36,573 nt of DNA from Desulfurellales bacterium (lineage in GTDB: Bacteria; Campylobacterota_A; Desulfurellia; Desulfurellales; Hippeaceae), in assembly GCA_027035885.1 (NCBI GenBank), contig JALVTR010000075.1, forward strand, positions 1 through 36,573, read 5' to 3'. The notes below the pieces were generated by a model that was given only the letters and a program-made list of their open reading frames with translations, was not told the origin of the DNA and searched no databases. Position 1 is the stretch's first letter. The number at the start of each line of letters is the position of its first letter. A program made the position numbers and the translations under genes. This document shows positions 9,812 to 20,280 of this stretch, one piece after another.

Positions 9812-10485
9812 TGAGTATAAGCCTTATATGGGGAGCTTTCGTAGGAGGATTGCTCAGTTTTTTCTCTCCTTGTATTTTTCCACTAATACCTGTATACATA
9901 TCTTTCGTAACTGGCTACAGTATAGGTGAGTTAAAAGAAAAGAAAAAGTTAAAACTAATACAAATTTTCCTAAGGACAACCTTATTTATCTTAGGTTTTG
10001 CCATTACTTTCATGTCTATGGGGGTAGCATCAAGTAGTATTGGAGAATTTCTACTAAGTAATAAAATTCTATTTGCCAGAATATCAGGCATAGTGGTAAT
10101 AATATTCGGCCTACATCTTGCAGAAATATTTAAACTTAATCTCCTGAATAGGACAAAAAGATTTACAGCCTGTTTCCATTCCACAGGCCTTATTTCATCA
10201 CTCGTGTTTGGGGTAATATTTGCTTTTGGCTGGAGTCCGTGCGTTGGGCCTATGCTCTCTTCTATATTAATTTTAGCTGCCGACACGGCAAATATGCAAC
10301 AAGGTGCTTTACTTCTCTTAGTATATTCATTGGGAATAGGGTTACCTTTTCTAATCTTTTCTTTCTCGATAAACTATTTTTTCAAAGCGTCTAAACTTTT
10401 AAGAAGATTGGACTTGCTTCAAAGGGCATCAGGAGTTCTACTTGTATTTGCTGGAATATACTTAATTTACAACGGTGGATTTTAA
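9811..10485 (+). CDS. ccdA: Cytochrome c biogenesis protein CcdA / DsbD transmembrane family
   Basis: GLLSFFSPCIFPLIPVYISFVTGYS and FGWSPCVGPMLSSIL signature cysteines; TGATG junction with the flhG stop. Confidence 0.9.
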   Translation: MSISLIWGAFVGGLLSFFSPCIFPLIPVYISFVTGYSIGELKEKKKLKLIQIFLRTTLFILGFAITFMSMGVASSSIGEFLLSNKILFARISGIVVIIFGLHLAEIFKLNLLNRTKRFTACFHSTGLISSLVFGVIFAFGWSPCVGPMLSSILILAADTANMQQGALLLLVYSLGIGLPFLIFSFSINYFFKASKLLRRLDLLQRASGVLLVFAGIYLIYNGGF

Positions 10486-10516
10486 TAATTTATACAAAAA
10501 TTGAGGGAGGTGACTT

Positions 10517-12127
10517 ATGATAAAAGTGTCAGTTAAGTCAATGACCATAGGTAGCTTTCTCCTCATTATAATAGGGTTTATATTTGCTACAATTTACACT
10601 TTAACAACATTAAGCAAAAACAAGTATAGTATAAATAAAATCTACCACAGGGATTTAAACGAAATTGTTTTATACAATAAGATTGAAAGCAATTATAGCA
10701 AAGGTTCAAAACTTCTACTCAAAGCCTATATAAAAGATAACCCAAATTTAATTAACCAAGCTAAAGTGTATTTCAATAGGATAAATAGTCTTATTAATAG
10801 CACTGTCAACAATGGTAAAACCAAATTGTCACCTATGGAGATTAGCACTCTTAACAATATTAAAGGCAAAATAAATTCTGATTTAAAACATGCAATCCAG
10901 GACATGATAAGTGCTATACAATCAGGAAATGTATCAAATGGCGTGATAAAAGAACTTAACGACATATCAAGTTCTATACAAGACATATCAACAAAACTTA
11001 CAGATAATAGAATAGGAATAATGAGAGCTTCTATGGATAAAATAAAATCAAGCCTCAAAACAACTTTGGCTATTCTAATCGTAATCTACTCCATACTAAC
11101 AATAATACTGTTATCCTCGTTTGCCTTTATTAAAAACAACCTGCTAAATCCACTATTGGAAGTCTCTAAAGTAATAGAAGTATTTAAACATGGCAATCTA
11201 AACATAAGGTTTGACATACACTCAAGAAACGAAATTGGAAAACTAAAACAAGATTTAAACGACATGGCAATAGAGTTAAGCAAAATGGTCAAAAATATAA
11301 AACAGGCATCCGATATTATGGTAACAAATTCATCAAGTTTGGCAAGTGCGGCAGCAGAGATGTCTGCAACCAATGAAGAAACAACTATAAGCATGGAAGA
11401 AATAATGCATGCAATAAACGACGCAACAAAAGCCATAGATGACATAGCAAAGTCAGCTGAAAACGTTACACATCTTGCAAATCAGATAGGTGAAGTCAAT
11501 GAAAAGATGATTCATGATATAGAGGAAAGGGTTAACAATATGGAAATTAACGCAAAGTTAGCAGAGGATACAATGAACCAAATTAACATTGTTGGCGAAT
11601 CATCAAAACAAATCGGTAAAATCGTTGATGTTATCAGTGATATAGCAGATCAAACAAATTTACTTGCACTGAATGCCGCAATTGAAGCTGCTCGTGCAGG
11701 AGAAGCAGGACGTGGCTTTGCTGTCGTTGCAGATGAGGTTAGAAAATTGGCAGAGAAGACACAGAACTCTACCGAAGAAATAAGAAGTATGATTGTAAAA
11801 ATGCAGCAAGATGTTGATAACTCCATTAAAAAAACAAAGAAAACTCAAGACAGTATATTATCAGAAGCAAAAGCAATACAACTAAATAAAAATCATATAA
11901 ATGAAGTGGTAGACAAAACAGGGCAAACAATAAAAGAAATTAACTCAACAAGTGCGGCAATTGAAGAAATCTCAGCAACTGTAGCCGAGATAAATTCCCA
12001 AGTTCAAGAGGTTACAGAAGCAGCTAAAGAAAATACAAAAACCTCAGAAAATGTATCAAGGGCATCTGATGAACTTAAAAATTTAGCTGAGAATGTATCT
12101 GAAGCTATAGGCAAATTTAAAGTATAA
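10517..12127 (+). CDS. Methyl-accepting chemotaxis protein
   Basis: N-terminal TM, HAMP, and the hallmark hairpin tip [38 protein letters not shown]. Confidence 0.95.
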   Translation: MIKVSVKSMTIGSFLLIIIGFIFATIYTLTTLSKNKYSINKIYHRDLNEIVLYNKIESNYSKGSKLLLKAYIKDNPNLINQAKVYFNRINSLINSTVNNGKTKLSPMEISTLNNIKGKINSDLKHAIQDMISAIQSGNVSNGVIKELNDISSSIQDISTKLTDNRIGIMRASMDKIKSSLKTTLAILIVIYSILTIILLSSFAFIKNNLLNPLLEVSKVIEVFKHGNLNIRFDIHSRNEIGKLKQDLNDMAIELSKMVKNIKQASDIMVTNSSSLASAAAEMSATNEETTISMEEIMHAINDATKAIDDIAKSAENVTHLANQIGEVNEKMIHDIEERVNNMEINAKLAEDTMNQINIVGESSKQIGKIVDVISDIADQTNLLALNAAIEAARAGEAGRGFAVVADEVRKLAEKTQNSTEEIRSMIVKMQQDVDNSIKKTKKTQDSILSEAKAIQLNKNHINEVVDKTGQTIKEINSTSAAIEEISATVAEINSQVQEVTEAAKENTKTSENVSRASDELKNLAENVSEAIGKFKV

Positions 12128-12139
12128 GGGGTATTAATA

Positions 12140-13417
12140 ATGAGAATACTTGTTGTGGGTAGCGGCGGAAGAGAACACGCAATAGCATACAAAATAAAAC
12201 AATCCAAACTCTGTAGTAGCTTATATTGCCTACCGGGGAATGGTGGAACAGCTAAAATAGCAAAAAACATAGATATAAAGACCGATGACATAAAGAGAAT
12301 CGTTAAATTTTCAAAAAAAGAAAATATAGACCTTGTTGTAGTGGGGCCTGAAAACCCACTTGCTCTTGGTATAGTTGATGAGTTAGAAAAAGCCGGAATA
12401 AATGCGTTTGGACCAAAAAAAAATGCTGCAATAATTGAAGCAAGCAAAACGTTTACAAAATCTTTTTTAAAAAAACACTCAATTCCAACGGCAGAGTATG
12501 AAACATTTTATGACTTTGATAGCGCTAAAAAATATATTGAATCAAAAGGTGTGCCAATTGTTGTAAAAGCGGATGGTTTAGCTGCTGGAAAAGGTGTCAC
12601 AGTGGCAAAAACTGAAGAAGAGGCAACTAAAGCATTGGAAGATATCTTCATCAAAAAGAGGTTTGGTGAAGCTGGCAATATGGCAGTCATCGAAGAATTC
12701 TTAGAAGGTGAAGAGGCTTCTTTTTTAGCTTTCAGCGATGGAGAAAACATACTCCCCATGATAGCAGCGCAAGACCACAAACCAATATACAACAACGATG
12801 AAGGTCCAAATACAGGTGGAATGGGCGCTTACGCCCCTACCCCAATTATTGATAAAGAAATACAACAGTACATAACCGAAAATATCATGAAAAAGACGAT
12901 TCTTGGTATGGAGGCAGAAGGTAGAGCCTATAAAGGTGTTCTTTATGCCGGGTTGATGATAAAAAATAAAAAACCATACGTCTTAGAATTCAATTGCCGC
13001 TTTGGGGACCCAGAAACACAGGCAATACTGCCACTCCTTGAAAGCGATATTGTAGAGGTTATGCTTGCCACAGTAGAAGGGAACTTAGACGGTTATAGCC
13101 TGAAATGGAAAAACGAGTATGCAATCTCTGTCGTACTGGCAAGCGGAGGATATCCATTAAATTACGAGAAAGACAAAACAATAACAGGTTTATATGAAGT
13201 AGAAAAATTAGAGGATATAATTGTGTTCCACGCAGGAACAAAGATGAATGGAAACGGTAATATCGTGACAAATGGTGGCCGCGTCTTAAACGTTGTTGGC
13301 TTGGATAAAGACTTCAAAAAGGCACAGAAAAAAGCGTACGATGCGATAAAGCTCATAAACTTCGACAAAATGTATTACAGAACAGATATTGGCAATAAAG
13401 TATACAAGTATCTATGA
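12140..13417 (+). CDS. purD: Phosphoribosylamine--glycine ligase
   Basis: MRILVVGSGGREHAIAYK; VVVGPENPLALGIVDEL; VVKADGLAAGKGV; NTGGMGAYAPTPI; FNCRFGDPETQ. Confidence 0.97.
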   Translation: MRILVVGSGGREHAIAYKIKQSKLCSSLYCLPGNGGTAKIAKNIDIKTDDIKRIVKFSKKENIDLVVVGPENPLALGIVDELEKAGINAFGPKKNAAIIEASKTFTKSFLKKHSIPTAEYETFYDFDSAKKYIESKGVPIVVKADGLAAGKGVTVAKTEEEATKALEDIFIKKRFGEAGNMAVIEEFLEGEEASFLAFSDGENILPMIAAQDHKPIYNNDEGPNTGGMGAYAPTPIIDKEIQQYITENIMKKTILGMEAEGRAYKGVLYAGLMIKNKKPYVLEFNCRFGDPETQAILPLLESDIVEVMLATVEGNLDGYSLKWKNEYAISVVLASGGYPLNYEKDKTITGLYEVEKLEDIIVFHAGTKMNGNGNIVTNGGRVLNVVGLDKDFKKAQKKAYDAIKLINFDKMYYRTDIGNKVYKYL

Positions 13418-13731
13418 AAAAGGAAAAAAGGATAAAAAAAGATGAAAAAGTCCTTAGAAAGTTCATACAGGTATATTGTCAAAATAATCATTTAAAAAAA
13501 GGCGTTCCTGAATACAAAGATGGGTACTGTAAAGAGTGTTATGAACTTTTGGAATACTCTCTAAAACGCCTTTACAATTGCCCTCTCGACCCAAAGCCCC
13601 AATGTAAACACTGTAAGGTTCACTGCTATAAACCAAAGATGAGGCAAAAAATTAAAGAGATTATGAAGTATAGCGGAATATATTTTGTAAAACACGGGAG
13701 GATAGATTGGGTTCTTCACTATTTCTTTTAA
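13414..13731 (+). CDS. Nitrous oxide-stimulated promoter family protein (YgbA_NO-like), Cys-rich
   Basis: CQNNH...YCKECYELLEYSLKRLYNCPLDPKPQCKHCKVHCYKPKMRQKIKEIMKYSG matches the YgbA-type Cx2C...CxxCxxHCYxPxMR pattern; ATGA overlap with purD. Confidence 0.8.
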   Translation: MKKEKRIKKDEKVLRKFIQVYCQNNHLKKGVPEYKDGYCKECYELLEYSLKRLYNCPLDPKPQCKHCKVHCYKPKMRQKIKEIMKYSGIYFVKHGRIDWVLHYFF

Positions 13732-13732
13732 T

Positions 13733-13761
13733 TTGACATAATATTAAATCACTGATAATTT
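13733..13761 (+). promoter_or_regulatory. Putative sigma70-type promoter for purH
   Basis: Consensus TTGACA (13733-13738), 17-nt spacer, TAATTT (13756-13761), just upstream of the GGGGG-containing RBS and the ATG at 13779. Confidence 0.6.
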
Positions 13762-13778
13762 TTTAAAAGGGGGTAAAA

Positions 13779-15284
13779 ATGGAGAAGGCTGCATTAATTA
13801 GTGTTTACAAAAAAAAGGGTATAGTTACTTTTGCAAAATTTCTAAGAAACAAGGGTTTTAAAATCCTATCAACAGGCTCGACTGCGAAACTGTTGAGTTC
13901 AAACGGCATAGAAACAATTAAAGTAGAAGATTATACGGGTTTTAAAGAGATGTTGGATGGTCGTGTAAAAACCCTACACCCAAAAATTCATGGTGGAATA
14001 CTGTTTAAAAGAGACAACTCCGAGCATAAGGTGACAGTAGAAGAGCTCGGAATATTCGACATAAAGGTCGTTGTAGTAAACCTGTATCCCTTTGAAGATG
14101 TTGCGTTAAAAACAGATGACGAATATGAGTTGATAGAGAATATAGATATCGGCGGCCCTACTCTTTTGAGAGCGGCGGCAAAGAATTTTAAAGATGTGCT
14201 TGTTGTGTGCAATTTAGACGACTATGAATGGATAATGGGAAACTTCAACACGATTGATGAAATAAAGCGCAAAGAATTTGCTCTTAAAGTATTCGCCAAG
14301 ACCTCTTATTACGACAGTATTATTTTGGACAAATTATCAAACACAAGCCTCTTTAAAGAAAAAGGCATAGCAACAAAAATAAAACAGGAGTTAAGATATG
14401 GCGAAAATCCACATCAAAAGGCATATTTTGGCTATAACCCTTTAAGAAAAGGAATAGCCAACTTAGAACAACTAAACGGTAAAGAGCTTTCATACAACAA
14501 TATTTTGGACATAGATGTTGCATACAGGATGATGCTGGATTTTGATAAAACAACGTGCGCAATCATAAAACACAGCACACCTTGTGGTGTGGCGCAACAC
14601 GCCAATCAAACAGAGGCATACCTAAACGCCTTAGCGTGCGACCCTGTAAGCGCATTCGGTGGAATCATTGGAATTAATGACAAGCTAAACAAAAACGTGG
14701 CAAAGCTAATTACAGAAAGGTTTTATGAGGTTGTAGTGGCCTTCGACTTTGAAAATGAGGCATTGGAACTGTTAAAAACAAAGAAGAACTTAAGGGTCGT
14801 TAAAGTGCCAAAAACAAACCTTGATTTCTTGGAGATTAGAAGCGTACTTGGTGGATACCTTGTTCAGGAAAGTGATTCTAATGGCGGTTTTGACTATGAA
14901 GTTGTGTCAAATATAAAACCTGCAGAAAGTCAAATTGAAGATTTAAAATTCGCTTTCAAAGTTTCAAAATATGCCAAATCAAACGCAATAGTCTATGCAA
15001 AAGACAAAAAAACCCTTGCCATTGGAACAGGACAAACATCACGAGTAGACTCAGCAAAATTTGCTGCATTGAGGGCTAAAGACTTAAACATTGACCTGAA
15101 TGGCTGCGTCATGGCATCGGACGGATTTTTTCCCTTCAGAGATTCGGTAGATTTCGCAAGTAGAATCGGCATAAAGGCTATCGCTGAACCTGGAGGTTCA
15201 ATAAGAGACAAAGAGGTAATCAAAGCAGCAGATGAATATGGAATAGCGTTGGTATTTACACACACAAGACACTTTAGACATTGA
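13779..15284 (+). CDS. purH: Bifunctional AICAR transformylase / IMP cyclohydrolase
   Basis: GFKILSTGSTAKLL; DGRVKTLHPKIHGGIL; NLYPF; LRYGENPHQKAYF; KHSTPCGVA; SDGFFPFRDSVDFA; FTHTRHFRH end. Confidence 0.97.
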   Translation: MEKAALISVYKKKGIVTFAKFLRNKGFKILSTGSTAKLLSSNGIETIKVEDYTGFKEMLDGRVKTLHPKIHGGILFKRDNSEHKVTVEELGIFDIKVVVVNLYPFEDVALKTDDEYELIENIDIGGPTLLRAAAKNFKDVLVVCNLDDYEWIMGNFNTIDEIKRKEFALKVFAKTSYYDSIILDKLSNTSLFKEKGIATKIKQELRYGENPHQKAYFGYNPLRKGIANLEQLNGKELSYNNILDIDVAYRMMLDFDKTTCAIIKHSTPCGVAQHANQTEAYLNALACDPVSAFGGIIGINDKLNKNVAKLITERFYEVVVAFDFENEALELLKTKKNLRVVKVPKTNLDFLEIRSVLGGYLVQESDSNGGFDYEVVSNIKPAESQIEDLKFAFKVSKYAKSNAIVYAKDKKTLAIGTGQTSRVDSAKFAALRAKDLNIDLNGCVMASDGFFPFRDSVDFASRIGIKAIAEPGGSIRDKEVIKAADEYGIALVFTHTRHFRH

Positions 15285-15296
15285 TGGAGGTTTTTT

Positions 15297-16652
15297 ATGG
15301 AAGCTGTAATACTGGCAGCAGGCAAGTCAACCAGAATGAAATCCAAAACAAGCAAAATATTCCACAATATATGTGGTAAACCTATAATATTTTACATTGT
15401 AAAGGCTTTGAAAAGATACAAAATACATATTGTCTCGAATGAAGAGGCAAAAAATACCCTAAAGAAAATGTTTCCAAAGGCCGAAATACACATCCAAGAA
15501 GTACAAAAAGGGACTGCCGACGCATTGTCTAAAGCAATAAACCATATAAATTCAGATGCTTTTGCAGTAGTAAATGGGGATATGCCTTTAATAGATTCAA
15601 ACGATTTTGAGACAGGCTTCAATCTACTTAAAGCAAACAAACTGGATTGCTTAATTTTGACAACATTTTTAGAAAATCCACAGGGCTACGGTAGAATAGT
15701 TAAGGATGGAAGCGGTCTGCAAATAATCGAAGAAAAGGATGCAAGCAATACTATAAAAAGGATAAAAGAGGTAAACAGCGGAATATACATTTTTGATACG
15801 AAAGCTGCTCTAAAAGCCCTACCTAAAATAGAGAAAAACGAAAAAACGGGAGAATACTATTTAACAGATATTATAAAGTTCTTAAATAAAGTAGATACAT
15901 TAAACATAAAATCGGAAAACATGTTGGGAGTAAATACCCGCAGGCAACTGAGTGAAGCAAGAAAAATCATTCAGCAAAGGATTATCGACAATTTTGAGAA
16001 TGTAACTTTCATTGATCCAGAAAACACTTATATAAACTACGGTGTAGAAATCGGAGAAGATACCATAATTTATCCAAATGTTCACTTGAGAAATAAAACA
16101 AGAATTGGTAGGGAATGCATAATAGAGAACGGCAATATAATAGAGAAATCTATAGTTAAAGACAACGTTCATATAAAACCGTATTGCGTGATAGAAGAAA
16201 GTATAATTTACGATAACTGTGAGATAGGCCCCTTCGCACACCTAAGGCCCATGAGTGAGCTTAAAAGTTGCGTGAGAATAGGAAATTTTGTCGAAACGAA
16301 AAAGGTAAAAATTGGGGAAGGGACAAAAGCAAGTCATTTAACGTACTTAGGTGATGCCGTTATAGGCGAAAATGTAAACGTGGGTTGCGGGACAATTACA
16401 TGCAATTACGACGGTTACCAGAAAAATGAAACAATCATAGGGGATAGAGTGTTTATAGGCTCAGATGTTCAACTTGTAGCACCAGTCAAAGTCGGTGATG
16501 ATGCACTGGTTGCCGCAGGAACAACTGTAACAAAGGATGTTGAACCTTCCGCTTTAGCAATATCACGAGTGCCACAGACAAACAAGCAAGGATGGGCAAA
16601 AAAATACCGAGATGCAATAGAAAAAAGAGTCAAGGAAAAAAAGAAAACATAG
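15297..16652 (+). CDS. glmU: Bifunctional N-acetylglucosamine-1-phosphate uridyltransferase / glucosamine-1-phosphate acetyltransferase
   Basis: MEAVILAAGKSTRMKSKTSKIFHNICGKPI; hexapeptide repeats; GNFVETKKVKIGEGTKASHLTYLGDAVIGENVNVGCGTITCNYDG. Confidence 0.97.
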   Translation: MEAVILAAGKSTRMKSKTSKIFHNICGKPIIFYIVKALKRYKIHIVSNEEAKNTLKKMFPKAEIHIQEVQKGTADALSKAINHINSDAFAVVNGDMPLIDSNDFETGFNLLKANKLDCLILTTFLENPQGYGRIVKDGSGLQIIEEKDASNTIKRIKEVNSGIYIFDTKAALKALPKIEKNEKTGEYYLTDIIKFLNKVDTLNIKSENMLGVNTRRQLSEARKIIQQRIIDNFENVTFIDPENTYINYGVEIGEDTIIYPNVHLRNKTRIGRECIIENGNIIEKSIVKDNVHIKPYCVIEESIIYDNCEIGPFAHLRPMSELKSCVRIGNFVETKKVKIGEGTKASHLTYLGDAVIGENVNVGCGTITCNYDGYQKNETIIGDRVFIGSDVQLVAPVKVGDDALVAAGTTVTKDVEPSALAISRVPQTNKQGWAKKYRDAIEKRVKEKKKT

Positions 16653-18428
16653 ATGTCCTTAACCATAAAACCAACCAAACAGGCTATAGAAGAAGGGGAA
16701 CTAATTTTTTATGCTGTGGTTGTTGGTGTCATAACAGGCTTTGGTGCGGTAGTTTTTTTGGTTACAACGCATTTCTTTAGTGTAAATCTCTTACATAATA
16801 TGGCAGGATTCCCGTTGCACGAACCAAGGGGTGAGCCAGTGTTGTTTCACCATATTGAAAAATCTTTCTCCCCATTGAGACTTATTCTGATTACCACAAT
16901 AGGCGGTCTACTCTCAGGTATATTAGTTTATACTTTTGCGCCAGAGGCAGAAGGTCATGGAACAGATGCAGCAATAGAGGCTTACCATAGAAAAAATGGC
17001 ATAATAAAGCCCATTGTCCCAATCATAAAAATGATAGCGTCAGCCATAACATTAGGAAGTGGCGGTTCTGGTGGAAGGGAAGGACCGATAGCACAAATCG
17101 GTGCTGGGTTTGGCTCATTCTTTGCAACAAAACTTGGTTTAACAGAAAAAAAGAAAAGGATACTCTTGGCAAGTGGCATGGGCGCTGGCGTCGGAGCCAT
17201 ATTCCATGCACCAATGGCGGGGGCAATCTTTGCAAGTGAGGTACTCTATAAAGAACCAGAAATTGAAGGAGAGGTTTTTATATACACAATCGTTGCCTCA
17301 ATCGTAGCATATTCAGTATTTAGCACCTTTTTTGATTGGCGACCATTATTTTTCACAAAAACTTTCAAATTTTCTAACCCTATTGAATTCATATCTTATA
17401 CCATATTAGCAACCACATGCGGATTTTTCGCCATATTTTACATAAAGGTATTTTATGGGGTTAGGGACAAAATCTTTAAAAAAATACCCATTAAGCCACA
17501 CTTAAAACCAGCCATAGGAGGCCTAATAGTTGGATTGATAGGTATAGCGGTGCCAGATGCAATATCTACAGGCTACGGCGTCCTACAAGAGGCATTGGAT
17601 GGCACAGTAACGGTTGAATTACTGCTTTTAGTTGCTGTTTTAAAAGTCTTTTCGACAGCCTTTACTATATCCAGTGGCGGTAGCGCCGGTGTCTTTGGTC
17701 CTTCAATGGTAATAGGTGGTTCTTTAGGTGGCGCTGTAGGTCTAATTTTACACCATCTATCACCACACTTGGTTAGCCAACCAGCCGCTTTTGTAATTGT
17801 GGGAATGGTAGGTTTTTTTACGGCAGCGGCAAATACGCCATTTTCAACAATCGTAATGGTAACGGAGATGACAGGAAACTACCATTTAATAGTTCCATCT
17901 ATCTGGACTGCAAGCATAAGCTATATAATCGCACAAAAATGGACAATTTACGAAAAACAAGAAAAAAATAGAAAACTATCACCAGCTCATAAATCTGAAT
18001 TTTCAAAAGATATTTTAGAAGAGATAAAAATCAAATATATTATATCTAAAGACTATAGCTGGGTGTACCAAAAAACACCCGTAAAAGATGTCTACGAAAA
18101 GCTTAAAAATGGTGACAACGATGCTATATTAATGTTCGATGTCAATAGGAATCTAAAAGGCATAATAACAATGAGGGTTTTAAAAACGATTTTCGGCTAT
18201 GATGAAGAACTTATGAACTTTCTTGTAGCTAAAGATATAGCAAACGAACAGTTAATAACAGCTACAGAAAACGAGAATCTAAATACATTGCTACATAAAA
18301 TGGGCTTTAAAGACATCGCTATTGTACCTGTAGTCAAAGAAAACAATCCAGAAAAAGTCATAGGCATAGTAAAAAGAAAGGATATCATAAAAACTTATAA
18401 CGAATCAACATCAAAAATGAATGTTTGA
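16653..18428 (+). CDS. ClC-family chloride/anion channel or antiporter with C-terminal CBS domains
   Basis: GHGTDAAIEAYH; GSGGSGGREGPIAQIGAGFGS; SSGGSAGVFGPSMVIGG; CBS-like C-terminus. Confidence 0.92.
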   Translation: MSLTIKPTKQAIEEGELIFYAVVVGVITGFGAVVFLVTTHFFSVNLLHNMAGFPLHEPRGEPVLFHHIEKSFSPLRLILITTIGGLLSGILVYTFAPEAEGHGTDAAIEAYHRKNGIIKPIVPIIKMIASAITLGSGGSGGREGPIAQIGAGFGSFFATKLGLTEKKKRILLASGMGAGVGAIFHAPMAGAIFASEVLYKEPEIEGEVFIYTIVASIVAYSVFSTFFDWRPLFFTKTFKFSNPIEFISYTILATTCGFFAIFYIKVFYGVRDKIFKKIPIKPHLKPAIGGLIVGLIGIAVPDAISTGYGVLQEALDGTVTVELLLLVAVLKVFSTAFTISSGGSAGVFGPSMVIGGSLGGAVGLILHHLSPHLVSQPAAFVIVGMVGFFTAAANTPFSTIVMVTEMTGNYHLIVPSIWTASISYIIAQKWTIYEKQEKNRKLSPAHKSEFSKDILEEIKIKYIISKDYSWVYQKTPVKDVYEKLKNGDNDAILMFDVNRNLKGIITMRVLKTIFGYDEELMNFLVAKDIANEQLITATENENLNTLLHKMGFKDIAIVPVVKENNPEKVIGIVKRKDIIKTYNESTSKMNV

Positions 18429-18462
18429 AAAAAGAAAGTTTTAATGATATAAATGTAATCTC

Positions 18463-20280
18463 ATGTGTGGAATCGTTGGTTATTCTGGTAATAAAAAAGC
18501 TTTTGGTATATTGCTATCTGGCTTGCAATCACTTGAATATAGAGGTTATGATTCAGCAGGAATATCTTTAAAAAACGTAAATAAAATAGAGACTATCAAA
18601 ACGAAGGGTAAAGTAACAAACCTAATCACTCTAATCGCGGAAAGCAATATCGACACATCTGCCACGATTGGTATAGGTCATACACGCTGGGCGACTCACG
18701 GAGTACCATCAAGCATAAATGCTCACCCTCATTACACAGAGAATGTTTCATTGGTCCACAATGGAATAATAGAAAATTACAGGGCTTTAGAAAAATTTTT
18801 AAAAACCAAATATATAAGCAAAACAACAGATACAGACACAGAAATAATAGCGTTGTTGGTAGATTTCTATCTAAAAAAATACAGAGACTTCCAAAATGCT
18901 TTTATTGAAGCGATAAAAACACTCAAGGGTAGTTTTGCTATTGCGGCAATATCCAAAGAGTGTGATTATATGATGCTTGCTAAAAATGAAAGCCCTCTTG
19001 TCATTGGTTTATCTAAAAACGAAACATATATTGCAAGTGATGTTTCAGCTTTAATTGAGTACACACATAATTTTATCTTTTTAGAAGACGGCGATATTGC
19101 ATTAATAAATAAAGGCAATATAAAAATTTGGAACAAGGATAAAAAGGAAGTAAAAAGGGATTCCACAAAAATAGAGTGGAGTAAAGAAAAGGCTCAAAAA
19201 GGTGGTTATAAACACTTTATGCTTAAGGAAATTGCAGAAGAAGATGAAGCGGTAAGGAACACAATACAATCAAGGATAGACGAAGAGGGCAATGTTTTCT
19301 TGGACGAGGAAATAACGATAGACAAGAAATTTTTAAAAAACCTCGACAGAATTACCATCGTAGCCTGCGGCACGAGCTTTTATGCTGGACTTACAGCAAA
19401 GCCCATAATCGAGAAATACGCAGGCGTAAAAGTTGACGTCGAGATTGGCAGCGAGTTTAGATATTACGATTACCCGTATTCTAAAAATAATCTATTTATA
19501 GCGATTTCTCAATCTGGTGAAACAGCCGATACAAAAGAACCGCTTAAAATGGCAAAAAATAAAGGCATAAAAACGCTTTCTATTGTAAACGTGAAAGAAA
19601 GTGACATTGCAAGGCTTTCTGATGCTTGCGTCTACACATTAGCAGGGCCTGAAATTAGCGTGGCATCGACAAAAGCTTTCACAAGTCAATTAGCTGTCTT
19701 ATACATGCTCGCGTTTTACATAGCACAAATTAAGAACTATGAGGCAGTAAAAGACCAATCTAAAAAATTGCTTAAAATTCCATCACTAATAAAAAGCACA
19801 TTCAATCAAACCCAAGAAACAATCAAAAAATTAGCAGACCAATATTACAGCTATCAAAACTTTCTGTATTTGGGTAGAGGGATTTGTTATCCCCTCTCTC
19901 TGGAAGGTGCCTTGAAACTCAAAGAAATTTCATACATACACGCAGAAGGCTATCCTGCAGGGGAGATGAAACATGGCCCCATAGCTTTAATTGATGAAAA
20001 TACGCCAACAATGGTTGTAGCACACCCAAAAGAACCATTTTATTCGAAAAGCCTATCCAATTGTGAAGAGATAAAATCAAGGCACGGAAAGATTATACTT
20101 GTAAGTAGCAAAAAATCTGACATAACAGATTGCACGTTAGAAGTTCCCAATATTGATTACGATTTCGCCCCTTTTGTCTACATAATTCCATTACAACTAT
20201 TTGCATACTATGTTGCTCTATTTAGAGGAAACGACATTGACCAACCCAGAAATTTGGCTAAAAGTGTTACTGTGGAATGA
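18463..20280 (+). CDS. glmS: Glutamine--fructose-6-phosphate aminotransferase (isomerizing)
   Basis: MCGIVGYSGNK; LQSLEYRGYDSAGI; GHTRWATHG; ISQSGETADT; HAEGYPAGEMKHGPIALI; NLAKSVTVE end. Confidence 0.98.
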   Translation: MCGIVGYSGNKKAFGILLSGLQSLEYRGYDSAGISLKNVNKIETIKTKGKVTNLITLIAESNIDTSATIGIGHTRWATHGVPSSINAHPHYTENVSLVHNGIIENYRALEKFLKTKYISKTTDTDTEIIALLVDFYLKKYRDFQNAFIEAIKTLKGSFAIAAISKECDYMMLAKNESPLVIGLSKNETYIASDVSALIEYTHNFIFLEDGDIALINKGNIKIWNKDKKEVKRDSTKIEWSKEKAQKGGYKHFMLKEIAEEDEAVRNTIQSRIDEEGNVFLDEEITIDKKFLKNLDRITIVACGTSFYAGLTAKPIIEKYAGVKVDVEIGSEFRYYDYPYSKNNLFIAISQSGETADTKEPLKMAKNKGIKTLSIVNVKESDIARLSDACVYTLAGPEISVASTKAFTSQLAVLYMLAFYIAQIKNYEAVKDQSKKLLKIPSLIKSTFNQTQETIKKLADQYYSYQNFLYLGRGICYPLSLEGALKLKEISYIHAEGYPAGEMKHGPIALIDENTPTMVVAHPKEPFYSKSLSNCEEIKSRHGKIILVSSKKSDITDCTLEVPNIDYDFAPFVYIIPLQLFAYYVALFRGNDIDQPRNLAKSVTVE

